Shown: piece by piece, positions 16,517 to 23,871 of the stretch
Layout: each line of letters starts with the position of its first letter
How positions within the stretch are numbered: the stretch's first letter is position 1
NCBI GenBank assembly: GCA_017529875.1
Contig: JAFXNC010000008.1
Span: 1 to 64,000 of the forward strand
From: Ruminococcus sp.
GTDB taxonomy: Bacteria; Bacillota; Clostridia; Oscillospirales; Ruminococcaceae
Direction of reading: 5' to 3'
DNA: 64,000 nucleotides
Notes under the pieces: model-generated
The model's database searches: none
Told to the model about the DNA's origin: nothing
Seen by the model: only the letters and a program-made list of their open reading frames with translations
Made by a program: the position numbers and the translations under genes

Positions 16517-16685
16517 TCTTTTTAACTCCGTTCCGGCTCGCTTCGCTCGCCTGTCCTTTTTTTTTAACTCCGTTCCGGCTCGCTTTGCTCGCCTGTCCTT
16601 TTATCGTCGCTTTTCACATTCTGCGACGAGCATTCAACTTTGGCTGTTCGCGCGGAATGGTTCTTCGTTATCATAGTGATACTAT
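16517..16685 (-). repeat. Leader repeat module A, copy 3, with 42-bp internal duplication (before rimP)
   Basis: Read on the minus strand: GATAACGAAGAACCATTC, GAATGCTCGTCGCAG, GCGACGATAAAAGGA, then two 42-bp copies (16561-16602 and 16519-16560, one mismatch) each containing AGGACAGGCGAGC, GCGAGCCGGAACGGAG and TTAAAAA. The 7-bp stem TCGTCGC (16604-16610) / GCGACGA (16623-16629) is perfect. The proximal copy supplies the rimP ribosome binding site. Confidence 0.8.
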
Positions 16686-16933
16686 GACTTTATGATCTGC
16701 TTTTTTAGGCTTGGATAACGCTTGCTTATTTCTGATGTGACTTGTAAAACGCCTGTAATACAGGGTTTGAATAACGCTTATACCACTCACTAACAAGGTT
16801 CCGTCAGGTGCAAGCCTCAAGCTCGCACAAAGCTGTCTCCCTCCCCTCCGGGGAGGGCTGGCTATATTTCGGCTCTGCACAAGTGAAAGCGGGTGGGGGA
16901 ATCCGGTGGTACACCGCGTGTACCCGAGCGTAC
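16686..16933. other. Non-coding gap between infB and the rimP leader
   Basis: No credible gene lies here. Two hairpins are visible: CTCCCC-TCC-GGGGAG at 16841-16855 and a perfect GGTACAC-CGC-GTGTACC at 16908-16924, which ends 10 nt after the infB stop. Neither is followed by a T tract on the minus strand. The region reads as a dispersed intergenic element, but no second copy of it is present in the window. Confidence 0.5.
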
Positions 16934-19426
16934 TTATTCGCGGTATTCTTCCATGATATACCCCTCGAAGATGTCGCCTTCCTTGATATCCACGAACTTC
17001 TCGAGAGTGATACCGCACTCGTAGCCCTCGTTGACCTCCTTTACGTCGTCCTTGAAACGCTTGAGGGAGGACATCTTGTCGTCTGCGATGATGATGCCGT
17101 CACGCACAACTCTGATAAGATCGTTCCTGCCGATCTTGCCGCTGAGTACGTATGCACCCGCAACATTTCCCACGGAGCTGATCTTGTAGACCTGCCTTAC
17201 CTCTACGCGGGCAGTGTCGATCTCGCGGAACTTCGGCGCCAGCATACCCTTCATGGCGGTGGTGATCTCTTCTATTGCGTCGTAGATTATCCTGTACAGA
17301 CGGATGTCCACGCCGTCGCGCTCGGCCTGCTCCTTGGCTACCGGGTCGGGACGCACGTTGAAACCTACTATGATCGCATTGGAGGCGTTGGCCAGCATTA
17401 CGTCGTTCTCGCTTACCGCACCCACTGCGCCGTGGATGACTCTTACTCTTACCTCGTCGTTGGAGATCTTCTCGAGGCTCTGCTTTACAGCCTCCACCGA
17501 GCCCTGAACGTCCGCCTTTACGATGATAGGCAGCTCCTTCATCTCGCCCTCGCTGATCTGGCTGAACAGGTTGTCGAGAGTTACCTTGCTTACCTTCTTG
17601 AATTCCTCTTCCTTGGCCTGGTGCTTTCTCTGCTCGACAAGCTCTCTTGCCAGCTTTTCGTCGGCAACGGCGTTGAAGGTGTCGCCGCTCATGGGCACCT
17701 CTGCAAGACCTGTGATCTCAACAGGCGTGGAGGGGCCGGCCTTGTCTATCTTGTTGCCCTTGTCGTTGGTCATGGTCCTTACTCTGCCGACTGCGGTGCC
17801 TGCGATGATGATATCGCCGGTGCGCAGAGTACCGCCCTCTACCAGTACGGTAGCGGTCGGGCCCTTGCCCTTGTCCAGCTTGGCCTCGATAACAGTACCC
17901 TTGGCAGCCTTGTGAGGATTGGCTTTCAGCTCCTTGACCTCGGCTACCAGCAGGATGTTTTCGAGCAGCTCGTCGATGCCCTCGCCGGTCTTGGCGGAAA
18001 CAGGCACAGCGATAACGTCGCCGCCCCACTCCTCAACAACGAGGGAGTGCTCGGTGAGCTCCTGCTTAACTCTTTCAGCGTCGGCGCCTTCCTTGTCCAT
18101 CTTGTTGATGGCGACGATTATGGAAACGCCCGCTGCCTTTGCGTGGTTAATGGACTCCACTGTCTGGGGCATGATACCGTCGTCGGCAGCCACAACGAGT
18201 ATGGCGATATCGGTGATGTTGGCACCTCTCGCTCTCATGGCGGTGAATGCCTCGTGTCCCGGAGTATCGAGGAAGGTTATCTTCTTGTTGTTGTAGTATA
18301 CCTGATATGCGCCGATATGCTGGGTGATGCCGCCGGCCTCGCCTTCGGCTACGTTGGCGTGTCTGATCCTGTCGAGGATAGAGGTCTTGCCGTGGTCAAC
18401 GTGACCCATTACTACTACAACAGGGCAGCGTTCCTCCAGGTTCTCCACGCTGTCTTCCTCGTCCACGATGAGGCGCTCCTCAATGGTCACGATGACTTCC
18501 TTCTCGACCTTGGCGCCCAGTTCCTCGGCAACCAGCGACGCAGTATCGAAATCCACCTGCTCGTTGATGTTGGCCATAACGCCGAGCCCCATCAGCTTTT
18601 TGATGACCTCTGTGGCGGTGACTTTGAGCCTCGAAGCCAGCTCGGATACCACGATCATATCGGGGATAAGTACCTTGAGCTGCTGCTTTCTGGCCTTCTC
18701 CAGCTCGAGACGGCGCAGTCTCTCCTTCTCGCTCTCGCCCTCGCGGCGCTTGGCGCTCTGCTTCTGCTGCTTTTTATACTGCTGGGACTTCTGGGTCAGC
18801 TTCTGCTTCTTCTGGAAGTTGTCCTTGCTGCGGTTCTGCTTGGTGTTGGCAAGGTTGTCATACTTCTCGTTGTACTTATCCAGCTCGACGTAGCTGCCTC
18901 TTGTGTCCACGTTCTTTCTGTTTCCGCTCTCCACGCCCTCGGATACGGTATACCCCTCGTCCGAGCTGCTCTTGGAGCCGCCGATGAAGGTCCTCTCGCC
19001 GCGGTCCTGCTTCTTGGCCTGCTTTTTCTGCTCCTTGCGCTTTTCAGGCTTTCTGGCCTCGGCAGCCTCGGGGGCCTTGGCCTGTACCTCCGGCTTTTCG
19101 GGAGCCTTTGCAGCCGCCTCGGGCTTGGGCTCCTCAGCCTTGGGTGCCTCGGCCTTGGGCTCCTCGGGTTTCTTGGCGGGCTCTTTCTTGGGCTTTTTCT
19201 CCGCAGGCTTTTCGGGAGCTACATTTGCCGCAAAGTAGGCGTCAAAGTTCTCCACCTGATGCTTTTGGGTGAAGTACTCGAAAACGTAGCTCACCTCCTC
19301 CGGCGTCAGCGACGATACGGTCTTCTTCGCATCGCCCCCCAGAGCCGCGAGACATTCGATAAGATCACCGCTCTGGAGCTTTAAGTCCTTCGCCAATTCG
19401 TTGAGCTTGTATTTCTTTACTGCCAT
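16934..19426 (-). CDS. infB: Translation initiation factor IF-2
   Basis: IF-2 is the GTPase that places initiator tRNA on the 30S subunit and drives subunit joining. The 830-residue protein has an N-terminal IF2_N-type start ([20 protein letters not shown]), a long Lys/Glu/Ala-rich linker to about residue 200, a second IF2_N region ([19 protein letters not shown]), the GTPase domain with G1 GHVDHGKT (about 341), G3 DTPGHEAF and G4 NKMD, and C-terminal domains ending in a conserved GCGI/FxDIKEGD-like tail. It lies 34 bp after the ylxQ gene. Confidence 0.99.
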   Translation of the reverse strand: MAVKKYKLNELAKDLKLQSGDLIECLAALGGDAKKTVSSLTPEEVSYVFEYFTQKHQVENFDAYFAANVAPEKPAEKKPKKEPAKKPEEPKAEAPKAEEPKPEAAAKAPEKPEVQAKAPEAAEARKPEKRKEQKKQAKKQDRGERTFIGGSKSSSDEGYTVSEGVESGNRKNVDTRGSYVELDKYNEKYDNLANTKQNRSKDNFQKKQKLTQKSQQYKKQQKQSAKRREGESEKERLRRLELEKARKQQLKVLIPDMIVVSELASRLKVTATEVIKKLMGLGVMANINEQVDFDTASLVAEELGAKVEKEVIVTIEERLIVDEEDSVENLEERCPVVVVMGHVDHGKTSILDRIRHANVAEGEAGGITQHIGAYQVYYNNKKITFLDTPGHEAFTAMRARGANITDIAILVVAADDGIMPQTVESINHAKAAGVSIIVAINKMDKEGADAERVKQELTEHSLVVEEWGGDVIAVPVSAKTGEGIDELLENILLVAEVKELKANPHKAAKGTVIEAKLDKGKGPTATVLVEGGTLRTGDIIIAGTAVGRVRTMTNDKGNKIDKAGPSTPVEITGLAEVPMSGDTFNAVADEKLARELVEQRKHQAKEEEFKKVSKVTLDNLFSQISEGEMKELPIIVKADVQGSVEAVKQSLEKISNDEVRVRVIHGAVGAVSENDVMLANASNAIIVGFNVRPDPVAKEQAERDGVDIRLYRIIYDAIEEITTAMKGMLAPKFREIDTARVEVRQVYKISSVGNVAGAYVLSGKIGRNDLIRVVRDGIIIADDKMSSLKRFKDDVKEVNEGYECGITLEKFVDIKEGDIFEGYIMEEYRE

Positions 19427-19460
19427 ATATACGATTCCTCCATTCGATCAATTAACGCTC

Positions 19461-19772
19461 TCAAAGAGCCTCGTCCGGCTCGAGCCCTTTTGCAAGGCTC
19501 TGAGCGAACCCCTTGTCGGTGACGGCGATTATGCCGCTGCGCTTTCCCAGCGCGGTACCGAGCTCATCCATCGTCAGACCCAGGGGGTAGAGCTTGACTC
19601 TGCTCTGTCCGCAGTGGAACCTGACCTCTTTGAGGCTTTTCTCCGACAGGTCACAGGCTGTGAACACCGCGAAGGCCGTGCCGTTCTTGCAGACGTCCTT
19701 CATCAGATCCATGCCCAGCACCATACGTCCCGACTTCATGCACATGGTCAGCAGACCTCGTTTATCCTTCAT
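19461..19772 (-). CDS. L7Ae/YlxQ-family RNA-binding protein
   Basis: The ATG at 19772 (MKDKRGLLTMCMKSGRM) is inside the end of ylxR and gives the family start; an upstream ATG at 19808 would add 12 unrelated residues. The 103-residue protein fits the L7Ae/L30e/Gadd45 fold: GLLTMCMKSGRMVLG, FAVFTACDLSEKS and GIIAVTDKGFAQSL are typical. YlxQ-type proteins are L7Ae paralogues in the nusA-infB operon and bind RNA; the exact target is not settled. Confidence 0.9.
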   Translation of the reverse strand: MKDKRGLLTMCMKSGRMVLGMDLMKDVCKNGTAFAVFTACDLSEKSLKEVRFHCGQSRVKLYPLGLTMDELGTALGKRSGIIAVTDKGFAQSLAKGLEPDEAL

Positions 19773-20028
19773 CCAGCTCCGCCTCCATACTGTCGTAGAC
19801 TGTGTCATCTATCCTGCACTCGAAACTCTTTTCAAACCTGTGAGCCTTCCGTGCCTTTCTGAAACATTCGATATCCCGGCAGATGTAAGCGCCCCGTCCG
19901 GACTTTCTTCCCGTCAGGTCAAGAGAGATATTGCCCTCCTTGTCCTTGACGGCGCGGATGAGCTCCTTCTTCGGCTTCATCTCGTTGCAGCCGAGGCACA
20001 TCCTCATCGGGATCTTTTTTGTTTTCAT
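19762..20028 (-). CDS. ylxR: YlxR family protein
   Basis: The ATG at 20028 comes immediately after the nusA stop and starts MKTKKIPMRMCLGCNEMKPK. The 88-residue product has the DUF448/YlxR signature: the CLGCNEMK start, KKELIRAV, then TGRKSGRGAYIC and a helical end. The family is a conserved RNA-associated protein of the nusA-infB operon. It overlaps ylxQ by 11 bp. Confidence 0.93.
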   Translation of the reverse strand: MKTKKIPMRMCLGCNEMKPKKELIRAVKDKEGNISLDLTGRKSGRGAYICRDIECFRKARKAHRFEKSFECRIDDTVYDSMEAELDEG

Positions 20029-20029
20029 A

Positions 20030-21127
20030 TTATTCTTCCTCGAACTCCTCGTCGTCCTCGTCATCATCCTCGTCGGGGAGCGGGAACTCGGGGAGAATGT
20101 CTATCCTGTAACCTGTCAGGCCGGCGGCAAGCTTGGCGTTCTGACCCTTATTGCCTATGGCCAGCGAGAGCTGGTTGTTGGGGACGATGACCTCGCACTT
20201 CTTTCTGCCGTCCTCGTCCTCCTCGAAGATCTCCACGCTCTTTACCTCAGCGGGAGCCAGCGCCTTGGCGATGAACTCCTTGGGATCCTCGCTCCAGAGG
20301 ATTATGTCGATCTTCTCGCCGTTGAGCTCGTTGACTATGGCGGAGATCCTGCTCTTGCCGGGGCCGATGCAGGAGCCTATGGCGTCAACGTTGGGGTCGT
20401 TGCTGACCACGGCGATCTTGCTCCTTGAACCTGCGACTCTCGAAATGGCCTTGACCTCCACGATGCCGTCGTAGATCTCGGGGACTTCTCTTTCAAACAG
20501 CCTCTTTACCAGGTCTCTGTGAGTTCTGGAGATCCTGATAGAGGGCTTTTTGTCGGGCTGAGACACGCCTACCACATAGACCTGGATAACGTCGCCCGCC
20601 TTGAGCACCTCGCCGGGTATCTGCTCCTTGCGGATGAAGTAGACCTCGTTCTTGTCGATAGTCACCACGGCGTTGAGGGTAGTGGGCTCCACCTTCTGGA
20701 CAGTGGCGGGAACGCACTGGCAGACCTTATCCTTGTACTGCTCGATGAGCTTGTCTCTTTCCCTGTCCTTGATATCCTTCTTGATGGACTGCTTGGCGCT
20801 CTGTGCGGCGACACGTCCGAACTTCGCGGGGTTGAGCTTGATCTCGCAGACACCGCCGAGCCTTGAACGCTTGGATATGGTCCTTGCCTCGTCGAGGCTG
20901 ATCTGATTTGCGGGATCCTCGGGCTCGCCCTCCACGATCTCTTTGAGTATCTTCATCTCGAACTTCCCGGTCTCGGGGTCGATCTCGACGGAGATATTCT
21001 CGCTGTCGGGATAGTCCTTCTTTATCGCTTTCAGTATTCCCGACTTTACTGTCTCTATCAGCGCCTCGGCGTCGATATCGTTCTCCTTCTGAAAAAGAGT
21101 AAGCGCCTCAAAAAAATCCTTGTTCAT
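20030..21127 (-). CDS. nusA: Transcription termination/antitermination factor NusA
   Basis: NusA binds RNA polymerase and modulates pausing, intrinsic termination and antitermination. The 365 residues comprise the N-terminal polymerase-binding domain (to about 125), an S1 domain (CQCVPATVQKVE, YFIRKEQIPGE), KH1 (RVAGSRSKIAV, CIGPGKSRI) and KH2 (NQLSLAIGNKGQNAKLAA), then a short acidic tail. It lacks the C-terminal AR repeats of E. coli NusA, as in other Firmicutes. It is the first gene of its operon here, with its own promoter and a terminator hairpin in the leader. Confidence 0.98.
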   Translation of the reverse strand: MNKDFFEALTLFQKENDIDAEALIETVKSGILKAIKKDYPDSENISVEIDPETGKFEMKILKEIVEGEPEDPANQISLDEARTISKRSRLGGVCEIKLNPAKFGRVAAQSAKQSIKKDIKDRERDKLIEQYKDKVCQCVPATVQKVEPTTLNAVVTIDKNEVYFIRKEQIPGEVLKAGDVIQVYVVGVSQPDKKPSIRISRTHRDLVKRLFEREVPEIYDGIVEVKAISRVAGSRSKIAVVSNDPNVDAIGSCIGPGKSRISAIVNELNGEKIDIILWSEDPKEFIAKALAPAEVKSVEIFEEDEDGRKKCEVIVPNNQLSLAIGNKGQNAKLAAGLTGYRIDILPEFPLPDEDDDEDDEEFEEE

Positions 21128-21181
21128 TTTTTCTGATCAATCCTTTCTGACAGTCTGCGGTGCTTTGCGCCGCATCACACT

Positions 21182-21214
21182 AAAAAAGGCCGGAACTTTT
21201 GTTTTCCAGCCTTT
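21182..21214 (-). terminator. Intrinsic terminator in the nusA leader
   Basis: On the minus strand AAAGGCTGGAA (21214-21204) pairs with TTCCGGCCTTT (21195-21185), one G-U wobble, followed by TTTTTTA. It lies downstream of the nusA promoter and upstream of the nusA start, so nusA transcripts must read through it. It can also end transcripts from the 21307-21801 gene. A second hairpin with TGCGG/CCGCA arms follows near 21160-21176. Confidence 0.8.
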
Positions 21215-21231
21215 CTCCAATATCATATAGT

Positions 21232-21260
21232 ATTATACCACGCTTCTGAGCACATTTCAA
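21232..21260 (-). promoter_or_regulatory. Sigma-A promoter of the nusA operon
   Basis: On the minus strand TTGAAA (21260-21255), 17-bp spacer, TATAAT (21237-21232). Initiation near 21225 would put the leader terminator at 21182-21214 in the first 45 nt of the transcript. Confidence 0.8.
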
Positions 21261-21306
21261 GAGGTAAAGGCAATTATTTGAGCTGATACTGTTAATTTTT
21301 TGTAAA

Positions 21307-21801
21307 CTAACCCTTGCCTTTTTTCTTGTTCCTGCCCGGAGCCTCGGCACCGCTGTCTTCCGCGGGAGCGTCAGCGGGCGTGCTGGCCTCTGTCTCAGAA
21401 GCTGCCGATGTATCCATCTCAGGCACCTCATTGGCCTCCTCCACATTCATTATGGAGCCCCGGTTCTTGCGTATGCCCTCGGCAAAATCAATGGGCAGCG
21501 TGAAAAGTATGCCGGTGTTGGGCATCGAGAGATCCCCGACGGTGCTGTAAATGACCTTCCTTGCGGTCTCCAGCTGGTCGTTTCTGATGACTGATATGAT
21601 CGTCCGGTTATCCTCGTTTGAAGTGGCGCTAAACAGCGACAGTATCGATGCGCTCACGAATGAGCTGTCCAGCTTCGAGAGGGTCATGGCCATTCCGGAG
21701 GACTCTATTATGGTAGCGCCGCCTATGCCTGCCGCGGACATTCCCTCCAGCAGATATTCAAGCGCCTCCAGTTTGTTGAGTATCAGCACCATCAGCTTCA
21801 T
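21307..21801 (-). CDS. P-II-like (GlnB-fold) protein with disordered tail
   Basis: The 164-residue protein follows an AGGAGG. Residues 1-110 look like a P-II/CutA-type ferredoxin fold: an opening MVLILNKLEALEYLLEGM, the strand-loop GIGGATIIESSGM, RTIISVIRNDQLETARKVIY and GILFTLPIDFAEGI. The last 45 residues are Ala/Ser/Glu/Pro-rich and end in a basic RNKKKGKG. The T-loop tyrosine and ATP-site motifs of true GlnB are not evident, so it is P-II-like rather than a nitrogen regulator. It is 24 bp after the LCP-like gene. Confidence 0.65.
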   Translation of the reverse strand: MKLMVLILNKLEALEYLLEGMSAAGIGGATIIESSGMAMTLSKLDSSFVSASILSLFSATSNEDNRTIISVIRNDQLETARKVIYSTVGDLSMPNTGILFTLPIDFAEGIRKNRGSIMNVEEANEVPEMDTSAASETEASTPADAPAEDSGAEAPGRNKKKGKG

Positions 21802-21825
21802 CTGACTAACCTCCTAAGGACGGTA

Positions 21826-22899
21826 TTACTGTCCGTTCTGACCCGCATCGTCAGCGGGCTCGTTGTTCTGTGCATCGTCGCCGTTGTCTTCGGGAACCAA
21901 GGCCTGCCCGGACTGGGACTTGGTGTCCGCCTCCAGGCCGGGAGCTGCCGCCGAGGACAGGTCGGTCTGAGCCGCCGAGCTGTTGGCGTCTATCCTTGCC
22001 GCCGCCTTTGAAGCGTTGCCGCCGAAGACCTCCTTGAGGTCGTTTATATAGGTGGTAGCGGGCAGGAAACGGGCGCTCTCCCTCCACTCGCCCTCCGGCA
22101 TCAGGAGCACAGCGGGCTTGTTGAGGTGCTTGTCGAGCATCTCGTTGAGAGTGCTCTTGTTTTCGGTATATTCGTTTCTGGTGTAGTCGGTCTCGCCGTT
22201 GCCGGTGAGCTGCGAATAGAGGTTATCCATGCAGGTCTTGGTGAAGTTGGCCTGCTGGAATGCGTTGTTTGCCAGCTGCTCGAGGACGTTGCCGAGGAAG
22301 TCGAGGTTGCCGCTCCAGCCTGCCGAGAAGACGTTCTCGCCCAGAAGCTGGGTGATCTGATGACCGGTCATGTCCACGGCCTTGCCCGCCTGATAGGAGA
22401 TATCGTCGGCGTCCTTTTCAAAGAGCTTGTAGAGGTCCTCCTGGGGGGTATACACGATGCCTCCGATGATATCGCAGACCGTCTCGAAGGCGGGGGTGCT
22501 TACCGTCATATAGTTATCGACCTTGATGCCGAAGACGTTCTCCACCGACTTTTCAAGCTGCCTTATGCCGCCCTTCTCATACACCTCGGCGAGAGTTGAG
22601 CCGTCGTTGCCGGTGACGGTATAAGCGGTTATGGGCACGATGATGACCTTGTCCTCCTTGGGGGAGAACCTTATCACCGCAGCGTCGGTCAGGGCGCCCT
22701 TCTGAGACACTCTTGCGAACATCAGGTTGAAGCTGGGATCGGTGTTGATCTCGCTGGTGGTCTCGTCCTTTTTCCAGGAGTCCATCTGCAATATCAGCCG
22801 ATACGCTATGTACCCGAACACCGCCATAAACACGAGCAGTGTGATAGTATATACCAGTGCCACAGGAGCCTGGGACTTCTTCTTTTTAGCATTGCTCAT
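21826..22899 (-). CDS. LytR-CpsA-Psr-like membrane protein, divergent
   Basis: The 357-residue protein has a short basic N-terminus (MSNAKKKKSQ), one membrane segment (VALVYTITLLVFMAVFGYIAY) and an outer domain. The stretch VFGIKVDNYMTVSTPAFETVCDIIGGIVY followed by AVDMTGHQI matches the LCP fold (ligation of glycopolymers to peptidoglycan). However, the Arg residues that normally follow the G-x-Q-x-L-x-G region and bind pyrophosphate are not found, so ligase activity is doubtful. The C-terminal 80 residues are Ala/Ser/Asp-rich and probably disordered. It pairs with the P-II-like gene downstream. Confidence 0.6.
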   Translation of the reverse strand: MSNAKKKKSQAPVALVYTITLLVFMAVFGYIAYRLILQMDSWKKDETTSEINTDPSFNLMFARVSQKGALTDAAVIRFSPKEDKVIIVPITAYTVTGNDGSTLAEVYEKGGIRQLEKSVENVFGIKVDNYMTVSTPAFETVCDIIGGIVYTPQEDLYKLFEKDADDISYQAGKAVDMTGHQITQLLGENVFSAGWSGNLDFLGNVLEQLANNAFQQANFTKTCMDNLYSQLTGNGETDYTRNEYTENKSTLNEMLDKHLNKPAVLLMPEGEWRESARFLPATTYINDLKEVFGGNASKAAARIDANSSAAQTDLSSAAAPGLEADTKSQSGQALVPEDNGDDAQNNEPADDAGQNGQ

Positions 22900-22949
22900 T
22901 TCGCTGTGATTCTCCTTACATATATATAATATGTCCCTGAGCGGGGATA

Positions 22950-23507
22950 TTATTCTGTATAGTCAAGATAAAAATGGGGATTGCTGTCAAGGTCGATCAC
23001 CCGGCAATCCAGCCCTGCCCGGCGGGCAAGGTTGATAGTCTGCATCGTGCCGGAGCCGGAGTCCTTGTGCTTGCAGACAGCGATCAGGCGGGAGGAATTG
23101 TCCACCATGAACTGGTTGCGCTCCTTATAGCACCCGGTGACGTAATGCTCACGGAGCACCACGGCAGGGTAGCGTGAGGTGATTATACCGTAGAGGTAGG
23201 CGGCTCTTGCGCTTTTCATCTCCGAGCCCTGTCCGGCATAGGGTATGGCGCAGAACAGGCGCAGAGCCTTGCCGGCGCAGATCATCTCGTGGACGGACTC
23301 GGCGCAGATCATATCCACACCGTCGGACATACCTGTTATAAAGGTATCATACCCTGCGCTGACGGCCTGGAGGATCTCGAAGCAGATCACGCTTTTGAGT
23401 ATCTTCATGCCGTAGGTATCCATATCCCCGCCGAAGGGCAGATCCCGTGATCTGTGCCCTGCAAAGCAGCAGGTCTTCTCCTTAACAAAGTCGGCCTCAT
23501 ACATCAT
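22950..23507 (-). CDS. SLOG family protein (DUF1273/YpsA-like)
   Basis: The 185-residue protein opens with KTCCFAGHRSRDLPFGGD, a typical DUF1273 start, and continues with YDTFITGMSDGVDMICAESV, a glycine-containing nucleotide-binding segment, and VVDNSS-type MVDNSSRLIAVCKHKDSGSG. SLOG domains bind nucleotides or related ligands, and several act in stress or conflict signalling; no partner effector is adjacent, so the role here is open. It has its own sigma-A promoter at 23564-23592 and a leader with a GGTGG/CCACC hairpin. Confidence 0.8.
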   Translation of the reverse strand: MMYEADFVKEKTCCFAGHRSRDLPFGGDMDTYGMKILKSVICFEILQAVSAGYDTFITGMSDGVDMICAESVHEMICAGKALRLFCAIPYAGQGSEMKSARAAYLYGIITSRYPAVVLREHYVTGCYKERNQFMVDNSSRLIAVCKHKDSGSGTMQTINLARRAGLDCRVIDLDSNPHFYLDYTE

Positions 23508-23563
23508 GGTGAAGCATCCTTTCGCAGCAACAGGGTGGTGCCTCGGAAAAGCCCACCATTCCT

Positions 23564-23592
23564 ATTATAACACACCTTTTCAGCTATTTCAA
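23564..23592 (-). promoter_or_regulatory. Sigma-A promoter of the SLOG gene
   Basis: On the minus strand TTGAAA (23592-23587), 17 bp, TATAAT (23569-23564). It is divergent from the promoter at 23775-23803; between them (23593-23774) there is no gene, only the inverted repeats listed separately. Confidence 0.8.
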
Positions 23593-23718
23593 TACCTTTT
23601 TCAACTTTTTTGGTCACTGCCGGCGCGGGCATCCTGACCCGATGTGCGGCTGTTTTGGCCTGTCATACCCGCCTGTCGGGGGAGTTCTGCGACACAATGT
23701 CGGTTATTTGTGCGTTAT

Positions 23719-23744
23719 GCGACATTTTAGCCGATAAATGTTGC
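23719..23744. repeat. Inverted repeat upstream of the surface-protein promoter
   Basis: GCGACATTT (23719-23727) and AAATGTTGC (23736-23744) form a 9-bp dyad with one mismatch around 8 bp. A smaller CGACA-CAA-TGTCG dyad lies at about 23690-23702. They lie 30-85 bp upstream of the -35 at 23775, where an activator or repressor could bind. Confidence 0.4.
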
Positions 23745-23774
23745 TTAATATACATATTCCCTTGAAATTGTCTA

Positions 23775-23803
23775 TTGCAAGACTTTGAAAAAAGTGTTAT
23801 TAT
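23775..23803 (+). promoter_or_regulatory. Sigma-A promoter of the repetitive surface-protein gene
   Basis: TTGCAA (23775-23780), 17 bp, TATTAT (23798-23803). The transcript would have a leader of about 60 nt before the start at 23872. Confidence 0.7.
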
Positions 23804-23871
23804 GTAATCACAGCAAGGGGAACAGACCCCCTGAGGAACAAAAAATCAAAATGAAAACGGAGGAATTCAAA

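Noticed and set aside
16671-17018. Minus-strand frame in the infB-rimP gap with PPRRGGRQLCASLRLAPDG
   Set aside because: It overlaps the end of infB and non-coding repeats; it looks like chance translation of an intergenic element.
16808-19384. Very long open frame (858 codons) on the strand opposite to infB
   Set aside because: It is a shadow of the high-GC infB gene: leucine-, valine- and glycine-rich with no motif, no ribosome binding site, and infB itself is certain.
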